A stretch of DNA of 64,000 nt, from positions 218,388-282,387 of the forward strand of contig JARGNG010000002.1 of NCBI GenBank assembly GCA_029213265.1. Direction: 5' to 3'. The notes beneath the pieces were generated by a model that was not told where the DNA came from, made no database searches, and saw only the letters and a list, made by a program, of their open reading frames with translations. The stretch comes from Verrucomicrobiales bacterium. Lineage in GTDB: Bacteria; Verrucomicrobiota; Verrucomicrobiia; Verrucomicrobiales; DEV007. Position 1 is the first letter of the stretch; each line of letters begins with the position of its first letter. This document shows positions 44,395 to 54,209 of this stretch, one piece after another. The translations under genes were made by a program, and so were the position numbers.

Positions 44395-47300
44395 ATGAAA
44401 CGTCTTCTGCCTTTCCTTTCTGTATTTCTCGCCTGCTGGGCCCCGTTTTTTGGAGCAAGAGCCGAAGAAGAGCGTCCCCACATCATCTTGATCATGGTCG
44501 ATGATATGGGGTTCTCTGACCTTGGTTACCATGGCGGGGAGATCGAAACTCCGAATCTCGACGGGCTCGCCTATGGTGGTGTCCGATTTTCCCAATTCTA
44601 CAATTCGGGCCGATGCTGCCCTACGAGAGCATCGCTTTTGACGGGATTGCATCCTCACCAGACCGGAATTGGCTGGATGACGGAGAGTCCCGGGAAGAGC
44701 CGCGGGGAAAACGAACCTCCGGCGTATCAGGGCTTCATCAATGATCAATGCGTTACGATCGCGGAAGTGCTGCGAGAGAGCGGCTACGCAACCCTGATGG
44801 CAGGCAAGTGGCATCTCGGATACAACGACCAAAAGAGCTGGCCCCTGCAGCGAGGATTCGACAAGTACTACGGATGCATTTCCGGAGCGACCCGGTTTTT
44901 CGATCCTTCCGGAGACCGGGGGATTACCTTCGGAAATGAGGCCGTCGAACCTGTCAAGAGCACAACGGAAGAGGATTACTACACGACCGATGCGTTCACC
45001 GACTACGCGACTCAGTTTGTGGACGAACATTTGCAGGGAGAGAAAAGCGACGATCCGTTCTTTCTCTATCTCGCCTACACCGCTCCTCATTGGCCGCTTC
45101 AGGCATTCGAAGATGACATTGAGAAATATCGCGGGAAATACAAAGCGGGCTGGGAAAAACTGCGCCAGTCGCGCTACGAGCGACAGATCGAGTTGGGATT
45201 GATCGACAGGAATTGGAAGCTTTCTCCGAAGACGCCGGAGATTCCGGAGTGGGATTCGCTCGACGAGAAGAAGCAGGATGAAATGGATCTCAAGATGGCG
45301 GTCTACGCCGCCATGGTGGACCGGGTCGATCAGAACGTCGGAAAGCTGACATCCTTTCTCCATGACAAGGGGATCTTTGATAACACGCTGATTCTCTTTC
45401 TCTCTGACAATGGCGCCTGCCAGGAAGGTGGCATGCTGGGGCGCGGGGAGTTTTACGACGTGGAGAAGCGCAATCAGCAGGATAACAACAGCTACGGAGA
45501 AGCCTGGGCGAACGCGGGAAGCACTCCCTTTCGCTACTACAAGCATTTTGCCCACGAGGGCGGGTCGGCAACCCCGTTCTTCATGCACTGGCCGAAAGGT
45601 ATCGAACTCCGCGATGAGTGGTATACCGAACCGGCCCAGTTGATCGATATCATGCCGACGATTCTGGATGTGGCAGGTGCAGAGTATCTAGAGAAGGCGA
45701 GGGGCAACGCCATTCCAACACTCGAAGGAGTCTCGTTGCGCGCCGCGTTCGAAGGAAAGGAATTGGAAAGAAAGGATCCCATCTTCGTCGAACATGAAAC
45801 CAATGCGTTCGCCCGTGACGGGAGGTGGAAACTGGTCGGTAAAGAAGTCGCTCAATTCAACGGTACTAAAAAGGCGAACTGGGAACTCTACGACATGGAG
45901 GCGGACCGGACCGAAACGACCAACCTCGCTTCGGCCAATCCGGCGAAGGTGAAAGAACTGGCTGGACAATGGGAGAACTGGGCGAACCGGGTCAAGGTCT
46001 ACCCAAGAGGAAGGAATACACCGAGGCTTGCCGACCCCAAACCCGAAAGAGACTCGCCTCAAATTGTGGGGCGGGAATTCGCCGTCACGGCGACGGTTCG
46101 CAACGGAAAGCCGAATGGAGTGGTGATGTCCCAGGGAGGAAACGCCTTTGGTTACTCACTCTATTTTCAGGGAGGAAAACCAGCCTTTGCCTGGCGCAAT
46201 CAGCAGAAGCTCACGACTTTGGTTTCGGAAAAAGAACTCGACGGGAAGATCGATCTGGAAGCGCAGGTAAGCGCGGAAACGGTTACGCTGTTGGCGAATG
46301 GAGAAGTGGTCGGTTCCATCGAAATTGATGGCCTCATGAAAGAGCAGCCGGGGCTTGGCCTTTTTATCGGGGCGGACGGGGTTCACGCGGTGGGCGAATA
46401 CAAAGTTCCAAACCGGTTCAACGGGCGCATTCTCAAGACGGATGTGAACGTGATTCTACCAAAGGTTACCATGCGGACGAAATGGGCGGCCAAAGTCGAT
46501 GAGTCGAACGTGTGGCAGGAATACCCCCGGCCGCAGTTGAAGCGTGATCAGTGGACGAACCTGAACGGGATGTGGAACTATGCAGTTACCGGTCCGGATG
46601 CGAAGACGAGTCCGGAAAAATGGGACGGGGAAATCCTCGTTCCCTTTGCCATCGAAGCACCCCTGTCCGGCGTCGAAAAGCGGTTCTCTCCCGATGAGGT
46701 GCTCTGGTATGAGCGTTCCTTTGATTCGGCGAAAAAGGAGGGAAAGCGCTACCGCCTGAACTTCGAAGCGGTTGACTACCAGTCCACGGTCTGGGTGAAC
46801 GGGAAGAAGGTCGGATCCAATACCGGCGGGAATCTACCATTCTCGTTCGACATCACAGATGCCCTCAAAGACGGCGGGAATCAGGTCGAAGTCCGCGTCA
46901 CCGATGCAACGGACAGCGCCTATCAGTTGCATGGGAAACAGCGACTCAATCCAAAAGGAATCTGGTATACCCCGGTTTCCGGAATCTGGCAGACCGTTTG
47001 GCTGGAGGAGGTTCCCGAGGTCAGTATCCGGAATGTGAAAATCACGACGAAGGCGAGCGGTCGAATTTCCATCGAGATTGATGCGGATGGTGTGGAGAAG
47101 GGGACCAAGGCCACCGCGACGGTTTTCCTGGGGGAGGAGAAGATTGCGAGCCGGTTTGATGATGACGGAACCGTGGAACTCACCGTGCCGAATCCGCGAC
47201 TCTGGTCACCATCCTATCCGAACCTGTACGATCTCCAAATCGAGCTCGGTGACGATGTGGTGACTTCCTACTTCGGTATCCGGGAGACCGGGATCGAAAC

Positions 47301-48192
47301 GGATGAGGAGGGGCACCTCCGGTTTACTCTCAACGGCAGACCGATTTTCCATTGGGGGACGCTCGATCAGGGGTGGTGGCCGGATGGATTGCTGACTCCG
47401 CCGTCGGATGAGGCGATGGTTTCCGACATTGAATTTCTCAAGGCGGCCGGGTTCAACACGATTCGGAAACACATCAAAGTCGAGCCGCGGCGATACTACT
47501 ATCATTGCGACAAGATGGGAATGTTGGTTTGGCAGGATCAAGTCAGTGCGAGACGGTTCGATGATCCAGAGTGGGTGAGATTCAAATCAGAGTCTCCAAC
47601 CGCGACCTGGCCCGAAGAGGCTCACAGGCAATATATGAAGGAGCACAAGCTCATGATTGATACGCTCTACAGCCATCCCTGTATTGTGCAGTGGGTTCCG
47701 TTTAATGAGCGTTGGGGGCAGCATCAGACCATGGATGTGGGTGAATGGGTGGCCAGCTATGATCCTACGAGGCTGATCAATATTGCCAGTGGTGGGAATT
47801 TCTTTCCGGTAGGGCACATTGTAGACGAGCACCGCTATCCGGACCCGGATTTCCCTTTTGAATTCGGAGCAGGCGGGCGACTGGATGCTTTCGTGAAGGT
47901 GGTAGGTGAGTTCGGTGGGCACGGTTTTCCGGTGTCAGGCCATGTGTGGGATCCGGGAGCGAAGAACTGGGGCTACGGAGGTTTGCCGAAGGACAAGGCG
48001 GAATGGTTGGAACGATACCGAACCTCGATTGAGGCGTTGGCAGGTTTGAAAAAGAAGGGGATTGCTGCGGGGATCTATACTCAGACAACGGACGTCGAAG
48101 GGGAAATCAATGGGCTGATCACCTACGATCGTAAGGTAGAGAAGATTTCCCCCGAAGAGTTGAAGGAGATCGGTAAGGTGTTGTTCGAGTGA
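44395..48192 (+). CDS. Sulfatase fused to glycoside hydrolase family 2
   Basis: The 1265-residue exported protein (leader MKRLLPFLSVFLACWAPFFG) joins two enzymes. The sulfatase domain (about 25-540) has MVDDMGFSDLG, the active-site motif CCPTR (formylglycine precursor Cys74), GKWHLGYN and FLSDNGAC. A jelly-roll-like stretch (about 560-690) follows. The GH2 part has a sugar-binding domain (about 700-850), an immunoglobulin-like domain and a TIM barrel, with the acid/base Glu1105 in FNERWG and a probable nucleophile Glu1172 in VGEFGG. I infer a secreted enzyme that removes a sulfate and then cuts a beta-linked sugar from the same sulfated polysaccharide. Confidence 0.9.
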   Translation: MKRLLPFLSVFLACWAPFFGARAEEERPHIILIMVDDMGFSDLGYHGGEIETPNLDGLAYGGVRFSQFYNSGRCCPTRASLLTGLHPHQTGIGWMTESPGKSRGENEPPAYQGFINDQCVTIAEVLRESGYATLMAGKWHLGYNDQKSWPLQRGFDKYYGCISGATRFFDPSGDRGITFGNEAVEPVKSTTEEDYYTTDAFTDYATQFVDEHLQGEKSDDPFFLYLAYTAPHWPLQAFEDDIEKYRGKYKAGWEKLRQSRYERQIELGLIDRNWKLSPKTPEIPEWDSLDEKKQDEMDLKMAVYAAMVDRVDQNVGKLTSFLHDKGIFDNTLILFLSDNGACQEGGMLGRGEFYDVEKRNQQDNNSYGEAWANAGSTPFRYYKHFAHEGGSATPFFMHWPKGIELRDEWYTEPAQLIDIMPTILDVAGAEYLEKARGNAIPTLEGVSLRAAFEGKELERKDPIFVEHETNAFARDGRWKLVGKEVAQFNGTKKANWELYDMEADRTETTNLASANPAKVKELAGQWENWANRVKVYPRGRNTPRLADPKPERDSPQIVGREFAVTATVRNGKPNGVVMSQGGNAFGYSLYFQGGKPAFAWRNQQKLTTLVSEKELDGKIDLEAQVSAETVTLLANGEVVGSIEIDGLMKEQPGLGLFIGADGVHAVGEYKVPNRFNGRILKTDVNVILPKVTMRTKWAAKVDESNVWQEYPRPQLKRDQWTNLNGMWNYAVTGPDAKTSPEKWDGEILVPFAIEAPLSGVEKRFSPDEVLWYERSFDSAKKEGKRYRLNFEAVDYQSTVWVNGKKVGSNTGGNLPFSFDITDALKDGGNQVEVRVTDATDSAYQLHGKQRLNPKGIWYTPVSGIWQTVWLEEVPEVSIRNVKITTKASGRISIEIDADGVEKGTKATATVFLGEEKIASRFDDDGTVELTVPNPRLWSPSYPNLYDLQIELGDDVVTSYFGIRETGIETDEEGHLRFTLNGRPIFHWGTLDQGWWPDGLLTPPSDEAMVSDIEFLKAAGFNTIRKHIKVEPRRYYYHCDKMGMLVWQDQVSARRFDDPEWVRFKSESPTATWPEEAHRQYMKEHKLMIDTLYSHPCIVQWVPFNERWGQHQTMDVGEWVASYDPTRLINIASGGNFFPVGHIVDEHRYPDPDFPFEFGAGGRLDAFVKVVGEFGGHGFPVSGHVWDPGAKNWGYGGLPKDKAEWLERYRTSIEALAGLKKKGIAAGIYTQTTDVEGEINGLITYDRKVEKISPEELKEIGKVLFE

Positions 48193-48354
48193 TGCCGGGG
48201 TGATCGCCACAGGTGCGTTCTGGCTGTAGCCCGTCTCTGCGAGCGCATCTACTCCGGCTTTGCAAATCCCGGCCACAGTGGGGCTCCCCTTGGTAAAAGA
48301 GCGACATTGGGTGCTTGAATCAAATGCGGAACCCGTCGAATCTGAGAGGACCTT

Positions 48355-49560
48355 ATGATTTCCCGTTTTTCGTTTCTGGTGCTCCTCAGCCTGGTTTTTC
48401 CTTCATTCAGTCAGTCGGCCGACTGGCCCCGATGGCTGGGGCCGAAGGCCAATGGGATCAGTGAAGAACCGCTTCCCGAAACCATCGATTTGACGAAGGT
48501 GATCTGGAAGAGGGAAATCGGCGTTGGTTTCTCTTCGTTCTCGATTGCGGAGGGTCGCTTCTATTCGATGGGCCACATCAATGGGAAGGAAGTCGTCTGG
48601 TGCCTCTCGGAAAGAGACGGGGCTGTGATTTGGAGCGACTCGTATCCGGCCGAATTGATGCCGAACCTCCATGAGGGCGGTCCCGGTGCTACGTCGACCG
48701 TGGATGGCGATCGCGTCTACACCATCAGCAAAGACGGACAGTTGAGAGTCTATGAGGCAGTCTCCGGAACGGTTCTCTGGACCAAATCGATGATGGCTTT
48801 GTCAGGATTGAGGCGAGTGCCTGAATGGGGATTCACAGGTTCACCCCTCATTCTCGGGGATCTGGTGATCGTCGAGGCGGGAGCAACCTTTGCCTTTGAT
48901 AAGAACACAGGTGAAGAGAAATGGCGAAGCAAAGAGTATCGTCCGGCTTACGGGACTCCTCAGTTGTTTCAAAGCGAAGGGAAGTCCTTCCTGGCAACGC
49001 TCAAAACGGATGGCCTCGTCATTCTTGATCCGGCGTCCGGGGAGACGCTCGGATTCTCGATGTGGCGAACCAGTTTTCAGACCAACTCAACGACCCCGCT
49101 GAATGCCGGCGACGGGCGACTCTTTATCTCGACCGGCTACGACCAGGGCTGTGCGCTTTATCGTTTTTCAGGCGGCGAGCTGAGCAAACTCTACGAAAAT
49201 AAAAACATGTGCAACCACATGGGGAACTCCGTTTTGATCGGGGGTCACCTTTACGGTTTCGACGGGACTGCCCACCGGGGGCGGCCGGTCGAGTTCACCT
49301 GTCTTGAATTGGAGACGGGAAGGAAGAAGTGGCATTTCCAGGATCTCAAATACGGCAGTGTCATTGCGGCGGGTAAGGATCTAATTGTACTGACGGAAAC
49401 GGGCGGAATGCTGATTGGCGCCGCCTCGCCCGAAGGGTTTGAGCCTCGTGTCAGTCATCAAATTCTCACAGGCCGCTGCTGGACGCCTCCCGTATGGGCG
49501 AATGGTGTCATCTACGCGAGAAATGCCGCCGGGACGGTGGTGGCCATTCGGGTGCAGTAG
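48355..49560 (+). CDS. Exported PQQ-like beta-propeller protein
   Basis: The 401-residue protein (leader MISRFSFLVLLSLVFPSFSQS) begins its mature part with DWPRWLGPKANGISEE, a typical PVC start for PQQ-like propellers. Repeated blades follow, such as GQLRVYEAVSGTVLWTKS, FAFDKNTGEEKWRS and TCLELETGRKKWHF. It may be a quinoprotein-like dehydrogenase or a non-catalytic propeller of the BamB kind; the residues that bind PQQ cannot be assigned by eye. It follows the sulfatase-GH2 gene after 162 bases and ends 4 bases from the convergent GH-like gene. Confidence 0.83.
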   Translation: MISRFSFLVLLSLVFPSFSQSADWPRWLGPKANGISEEPLPETIDLTKVIWKREIGVGFSSFSIAEGRFYSMGHINGKEVVWCLSERDGAVIWSDSYPAELMPNLHEGGPGATSTVDGDRVYTISKDGQLRVYEAVSGTVLWTKSMMALSGLRRVPEWGFTGSPLILGDLVIVEAGATFAFDKNTGEEKWRSKEYRPAYGTPQLFQSEGKSFLATLKTDGLVILDPASGETLGFSMWRTSFQTNSTTPLNAGDGRLFISTGYDQGCALYRFSGGELSKLYENKNMCNHMGNSVLIGGHLYGFDGTAHRGRPVEFTCLELETGRKKWHFQDLKYGSVIAAGKDLIVLTETGGMLIGAASPEGFEPRVSHQILTGRCWTPPVWANGVIYARNAAGTVVAIRVQ

Positions 49561-49564
49561 AATC

Positions 49565-52500
49565 CTATTTCTCCTCCACTCGAAGATAGGTTCGGGTCTC
49601 CAATCCTCTTGCTCTTTCCGTCGCGCGAATCTCCCAGAGCCCGATTCGGTCATTCGGGGCGATGTCGATCGTGACGGTGAGCTTTCCCGAGGCTGCGCCG
49701 TAGTAGCCGCTTCCCTCCAATTCAACCCCTTCCGGATCGATGATCCGGAGGTCAATGGGAATGACGGCATCGACTGCGGTTCCCTCCGCATCGGAAACCG
49801 TTAGCGCTATGGGAACCGAAGAGCCTGGCGTCGCCGATTCAGGTGCGGTGATTTGAACTGCCTCCACCGGTCGTTCGGTGACCATGAAGAGGCGACCTTC
49901 GCAGGGGCCGAGCTGAACAGGGATCCTGAGCTGTCCGTCGTCAGTCGCGGCTTTTACCTTTCTCTTCTCGACGAGGTCATAGACATGACCGCTCCTTCCC
50001 GCCAGGCGGAGATGGGTTTCCGATGGCAGGCCGTTTTCCATTACCATCCCATAGTTGCCCACATAGGTTCCGGCTTCGCGATGGTCATTGACTGCGAAGA
50101 GGTAGTCCGTTGTTCCAAATCTTCGACGTCTCGTTACGACGTCCGGGTTTTCGGAATGCAAAGGGCGAGTGTATCTGCCCTCCAGACCACGAAGAAGAGT
50201 CTTCGCCAATTCCTGGATTGCCGCCTTGTCTGCGACGGCATTCCTGGTCCGTTTGTATCGCGGAATAAGAATGTCCGGTTGAATGGCAGGACAGAGCTCG
50301 GCATCGCCTACGACAAGGCCACCGGACTTCTGAAACGCCTTCACCTTTTTGATAACGGATTCAGTGAGTACATCGCAGTCTCCCATCACGAGGACTTTCA
50401 CGTCCTGGAGTCCATCTTCGAGCAGGCGATCCTCGTAGAGAACCTGCGGCTGCATTTGTGCGTACATGAGAACATGATAGAGGTCTCCGGCCCAGCTGCG
50501 ATTCCATCCATAGGTGCCTCGTCGGGCAAACATCTGGCTGGTGAAGCTTTCGAGAAAGGCAACGTCGGAAGGCGGGTCGGGGACCTGGAGCAGAGCCGGT
50601 CCGAGTGGTTCGACTACGGTTTCGACGAGGCGTTTGAGCTCACGAGCCGTGTTGGGATTGGTGTGGCGATAGGCTCCCGGGGAGTCGGTTTTCACGAGCG
50701 ATCCCCAACCGTGATACATGATACCTTTGATCGGTCGGGAAAGTTTCCACCAGAGCGCTTCGCGGAGGTGCATCGGTGCAATCGTGATGTAAGCGGCGTC
50801 CGGATCCCGGTCCACCCAGGGAGACGGATTCCCTTCCGAGGTCCCGGATTCCGGTGCCGTTTGCGATCGATACCAGATCAGTTGCGTCATTTTCATGACC
50901 TCCTGATTGTGTCCATTCGCCCGGGCCATTTCAAAAAGCTCGTCGGTGCAGAGACCGATTCGAATCGGATCGGGATAGCTGTAGGTCCAGTGGGAGAGAA
51001 CATTGGCCGCTCCGCCGCTTCCCCGAATACTGGGAACACGAACGGCAGGGTCGTAGAAGGTCCAGAACTCGTCATGGGTCGTTTCCGACTTCAGCCCCTC
51101 ATGCAATCGGGTATTCAGTTCGTTCCACCCGTCTCCCTCTGTCCAGAACCAGCGCAGATAGGAAAGAATCGGGTCGTTGTCCGGGATGACTTTGTTTTCG
51201 GGGAAATCAGGCAGCTTTCCATATTCGACTCCATTTTTGATTTTCACGATTTCCGGAATGGGATGGCCCAGGGCTTCTTCCGCCGCCTTTACTTCGATGG
51301 GATGAAAGGAGACCTGGGATTCGCCACGCACCTCGGTGTGGAGAAGGGCGGCGGCAAAAGCGGGATGATCGCCATAGCTCCGACTGAGAACGGTTCCCGT
51401 GTCCTCGCAGAATTGTTGGACGCGGGGAAAGAGTCCGCTGATATCCTCCCTGCCGTAGTGGTTGCCGTTTCGGTCGATACGAAGGAATGGCTTTCCGGCG
51501 CTGGCCGATCGAAGATACCGGCCGGGGGAAACGGTGGCGATGATTCCGATGTTCTTTTCGAGGGCCCTGTCGAGCATGTCACGCGCGGCCCGGATGTCTT
51601 CCTGCGACGCGGGAAGTGCTTTGCTCCCGTCCTCCCAGACCGCTCCGTAGTCGGTTCTCAGTCCGAGGCAGTGCGTGAAGCCGAGATCCTTGAGTCGGTC
51701 GATTTCCTTCAACACTCCCCCGGTTCCGCCCAGTCCCCACATGATGACGGGCATTCGGTGGGGAAGAGGGCGGGGTGTGATCACAAAAGGAATGCGGGAG
51801 GAAAACTCGTGGGTTGATTCACTTGAGTCTCCCCATCCGGGAACTGTAACGGTAACTTCGACCTGATATTCGCCCGGGCGCAGCGCCGTATCGACGGGCA
51901 GGTCAAGGGGAAGGGACTCTCCCGGCGCAAAGACGGCAATCGTCTCGGGCTCTGGTGAAGACCTCTGTCCGGAGTAGCGAACCGAGACGCTGATGTTTTC
52001 GAGCGCTTGGGGAGAAAGGTTTAAAAGGCTCGCCTTAATCGCGCTGTTTTCGGCATATCGCCGAAAGGCGGGACGGGACGAACGGGTTTGCAGTTTGAGC
52101 GGTCGAAATTCCCGTATGCCCTGGCTCAAGCGGACTTCGTCGATCGAACCGGGAAATCCGCGGTAGAAAGAGCCAATGCGATCGGCGAGGCAGAGATCGC
52201 GGACTGCGGCAGCGATAGGGCCATTGCCGGGCTTTTCGATGCTCCCCGATTCCGAGCCGTTGTGAAAGAAGGCCACCGTTCCCTGGGCATCGTAGGTAAA
52301 CGCGATGTGGTGCCATTCTTCAGGGGAGAGACGAACTGGCCATGAATACCAGGTATCGGAGTAAGCGCCGAGACCTAGATCGAGTTTCATGACCCTTTGT
52401 CCTGTCTTGCTTTCCTTGAGCAGTGACCACATGAAACCGGTATGGTTGTCAGGGGTGTATTTTGAATCGGCGAGGACAGGCGCCATATTCGGAGGGAAGG

Positions 52501-52864
52501 ATTCATCGTCTTTTGGCCGAATCCACATCTCCAGCGTAAAGGCTCCGGAGGGAGAAAGGCCGGGCGAGCGGGGAATCAGGAGGCCATGCGAGGAATCCTC
52601 GACCGGCCATCCGGCGAAGCTTTCCAACCCGCTCCCGAATTTTCCTTCGGGCGATCCCGCAGGCCCCCGCTGCTTTCCGTGATTCCCGTGAGAAGAGGAA
52701 TCAGCGCCAGGCTTCTCCGGATTGTTGAACTGCCAGAATCCCAGAACGGTGGAGCCATTTGATTCGCTATCCGTGTAAGGTTGCCACCAGAGAGTCGCGG
52801 GATTCGCCAGTGCGAACTGATGCAGGAAAAGGGCGGGGACGAGAAAGAGGAAAAAGTGTCGCAT
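49565..52864 (-). CDS. Large secreted GH-like protein with LamG domain
   Basis: I choose the ATG at 52864 (signal MRHFFLFLVPALFLHQFALA); the frame is open further upstream only through the isomerase gene's antiframe. The 1099-residue protein has a LamG domain (about 45-240), with WIRPKDDESFPPNM and GSIDEVRLS. It is followed by an alpha/beta-barrel-like region (about 370-800), with RGESQVSFHPI and IKGIMYHGWGS, and a flavodoxin-like part (VKVLVMGDCDVL). Beta-sandwich modules end the chain. The plan recalls GH42/GH14-like glycosidases with a trimerisation-type domain, but I cannot assign a family. It is downstream of the sugar isomerase gene by 28 bases and probably in its operon. Confidence 0.75.
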   Translation of the reverse strand: MRHFFLFLVPALFLHQFALANPATLWWQPYTDSESNGSTVLGFWQFNNPEKPGADSSSHGNHGKQRGPAGSPEGKFGSGLESFAGWPVEDSSHGLLIPRSPGLSPSGAFTLEMWIRPKDDESFPPNMAPVLADSKYTPDNHTGFMWSLLKESKTGQRVMKLDLGLGAYSDTWYSWPVRLSPEEWHHIAFTYDAQGTVAFFHNGSESGSIEKPGNGPIAAAVRDLCLADRIGSFYRGFPGSIDEVRLSQGIREFRPLKLQTRSSRPAFRRYAENSAIKASLLNLSPQALENISVSVRYSGQRSSPEPETIAVFAPGESLPLDLPVDTALRPGEYQVEVTVTVPGWGDSSESTHEFSSRIPFVITPRPLPHRMPVIMWGLGGTGGVLKEIDRLKDLGFTHCLGLRTDYGAVWEDGSKALPASQEDIRAARDMLDRALEKNIGIIATVSPGRYLRSASAGKPFLRIDRNGNHYGREDISGLFPRVQQFCEDTGTVLSRSYGDHPAFAAALLHTEVRGESQVSFHPIEVKAAEEALGHPIPEIVKIKNGVEYGKLPDFPENKVIPDNDPILSYLRWFWTEGDGWNELNTRLHEGLKSETTHDEFWTFYDPAVRVPSIRGSGGAANVLSHWTYSYPDPIRIGLCTDELFEMARANGHNQEVMKMTQLIWYRSQTAPESGTSEGNPSPWVDRDPDAAYITIAPMHLREALWWKLSRPIKGIMYHGWGSLVKTDSPGAYRHTNPNTARELKRLVETVVEPLGPALLQVPDPPSDVAFLESFTSQMFARRGTYGWNRSWAGDLYHVLMYAQMQPQVLYEDRLLEDGLQDVKVLVMGDCDVLTESVIKKVKAFQKSGGLVVGDAELCPAIQPDILIPRYKRTRNAVADKAAIQELAKTLLRGLEGRYTRPLHSENPDVVTRRRRFGTTDYLFAVNDHREAGTYVGNYGMVMENGLPSETHLRLAGRSGHVYDLVEKRKVKAATDDGQLRIPVQLGPCEGRLFMVTERPVEAVQITAPESATPGSSVPIALTVSDAEGTAVDAVIPIDLRIIDPEGVELEGSGYYGAASGKLTVTIDIAPNDRIGLWEIRATERARGLETRTYLRVEEK

Positions 52865-52892
52865 TGCTTTGAAGCGCTGAATCGAAGACTGC

Positions 52893-53810
52893 CTAGGCCG
52901 GCCATAGTTTCCGGAGACTCTCGAGGTCAGCTTTGATCGCCTCAATCGATTCCGGCAGGACCTTCGGATCGCGGTGATCCTTGTACTCCATGTGAAGGGA
53001 AATCGGGCCGTTGTAGTGGCTCTTCTCCAGCAGAGAGAAAAATTTTGGATAGTCGACCCGGCCGGTTCCAAGCGGGACGTTCCTGGGCTTTTGAGAGTTC
53101 TGTTCCCAGACAAAGTCTTTGCAGTAAACCATTCCAAAGTGAGGCCGTATCAGATGAAATTCGGTGGGCCAGGAAAGGCCGCCTTCGACGACTGCGTGGC
53201 GAATGTCGAAGGCTACGGCGGCGTCGGCGGGATCGACGTCTTTGAGGATTTCCTGAAGATCCCATAGTCCGGCTCCAAATCGACCGGCGCCGGAGTGGTT
53301 TTGATAGAGTGGTTGGATACCGAGCGGTTTGCAAAAGGTGATCAGCTTTTGGAAGATGGCGCGAATGTCCGCGAGTTGCTCATCGATCGGGCGGTCGTAG
53401 GTGTATTTGATCGAGCCCATCCGGAAACGGGTCACCCCGAGATCAGCTGCGGTGGTGAGAACGCTCCGGTGGATTTCCTGATCCACGTTGTTGATGTCGG
53501 TCGTCATCACGGTCATCTCGACCCCGCATTCTCGAAGGGCCTCGATTTGTCGGGGGAGGTCTTTCTCAACGGAATCCGGTTCGACGTGCCCCCCTTTGCG
53601 AACGGTACCTTCAATCCCAGCAAAACCCATTTCCGAGATCAGCCTTGCCTGCTCGTCATAGTTCAGATGCTGCAGTGGTTTGTTGAAGCAACAGATCGGG
53701 TTGGTCGTCGGCTCTCTTGAAAATCCGGCTGCTGCCGCGCAGGAGAGAAGGGAGGACTGCAGAAAGGCCCGTCGGGACCGGGAAGGGGAGTTCACGGGAA
53801 AGTGATTCAT
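52893..53810 (-). CDS. Sugar phosphate isomerase/epimerase-like TIM barrel, Tat leader
   Basis: The 305-residue protein starts with a Tat-like leader (SRSRRAFLQSSLLSCAAAAGF). The rest is an AP endonuclease-2-like (xylose isomerase-like) TIM barrel: ISEMGFAGIEGTVR, YQNHSGAGRFG, AFDIRHAVVEGG, VYCKDFVW, LGTGRVDYPKFF and ISLHMEY. These include the Glu/Asp/His residues that usually bind a divalent metal. Periplasmic members of this family act on keto sugars or their derivatives. It is followed by the large GH-like gene and is divergent from the transporter operon (162-base spacer). Confidence 0.85.
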   Translation of the reverse strand: MNHFPVNSPSRSRRAFLQSSLLSCAAAAGFSREPTTNPICCFNKPLQHLNYDEQARLISEMGFAGIEGTVRKGGHVEPDSVEKDLPRQIEALRECGVEMTVMTTDINNVDQEIHRSVLTTAADLGVTRFRMGSIKYTYDRPIDEQLADIRAIFQKLITFCKPLGIQPLYQNHSGAGRFGAGLWDLQEILKDVDPADAAVAFDIRHAVVEGGLSWPTEFHLIRPHFGMVYCKDFVWEQNSQKPRNVPLGTGRVDYPKFFSLLEKSHYNGPISLHMEYKDHRDPKVLPESIEAIKADLESLRKLWPA

Positions 53811-53972
53811 CTTGTTGGAAAGGTAATGGAATCCTTTCTCCGGGAAAAAGAAGATCTTGTCCGCGATAAGGTAGGCCGGCTCTCAACGGGGGCAGGAATG
53901 AGCCTCTTTCCTTCTTTTCCCGGAAGCAGTAGTTTCCTACAAACAAGGCGATCTACCTGTTTTGACTTTGTG

Positions 53973-54209
53973 ATGACTGATCTGAAACGACGCCGGCTGA
54001 GACTTGTTCTCACGATCGCTTTTGCGCTTGCGATTGTGATGGGTCCGGGTCCCGGCATCTATTTCATCAATCCCGGTTCCGACGAAACGACTCCACGACT
54101 CCTTCTGGGGATGCCGATTGTGTACGCATGGGCTGCGTTCTGGTTCGGGGTTCAGGCGATTGTGGTTTTGCTTTCCTATCTCTTTCTCTGGAGGGATTCG
54201 AAGTCATGA
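53973..54209 (+). CDS. Small two-helix partner of the sodium/solute symporter (DUF3311-like)
   Basis: The 78-residue protein has two membrane spans, LVLTIAFALAIVMGPGPGIYF (in two pieces) and AAFWFGVQAIVVLLSYLFLW, joined by PGSDETTPRLLLGMPIVY. It resembles the small DUF3311-like companions of SSS transporters. Its stop overlaps the start of the symporter gene by 4 bases (ATGA at 54206-54209), the usual coupling for a two-subunit carrier. I chose the ATG at 53973 because the upstream frame is not membrane-like. Confidence 0.8.
   Translation: MTDLKRRRLRLVLTIAFALAIVMGPGPGIYFINPGSDETTPRLLLGMPIVYAWAAFWFGVQAIVVLLSYLFLWRDSKS

Noticed and set aside
49853..51817. Long open frame on the plus strand (654 codons)
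   Set aside because: It is antisense to the LamG/GH-like gene, has no signal or family features, and is explained by the GC-rich codon pattern of the true gene.
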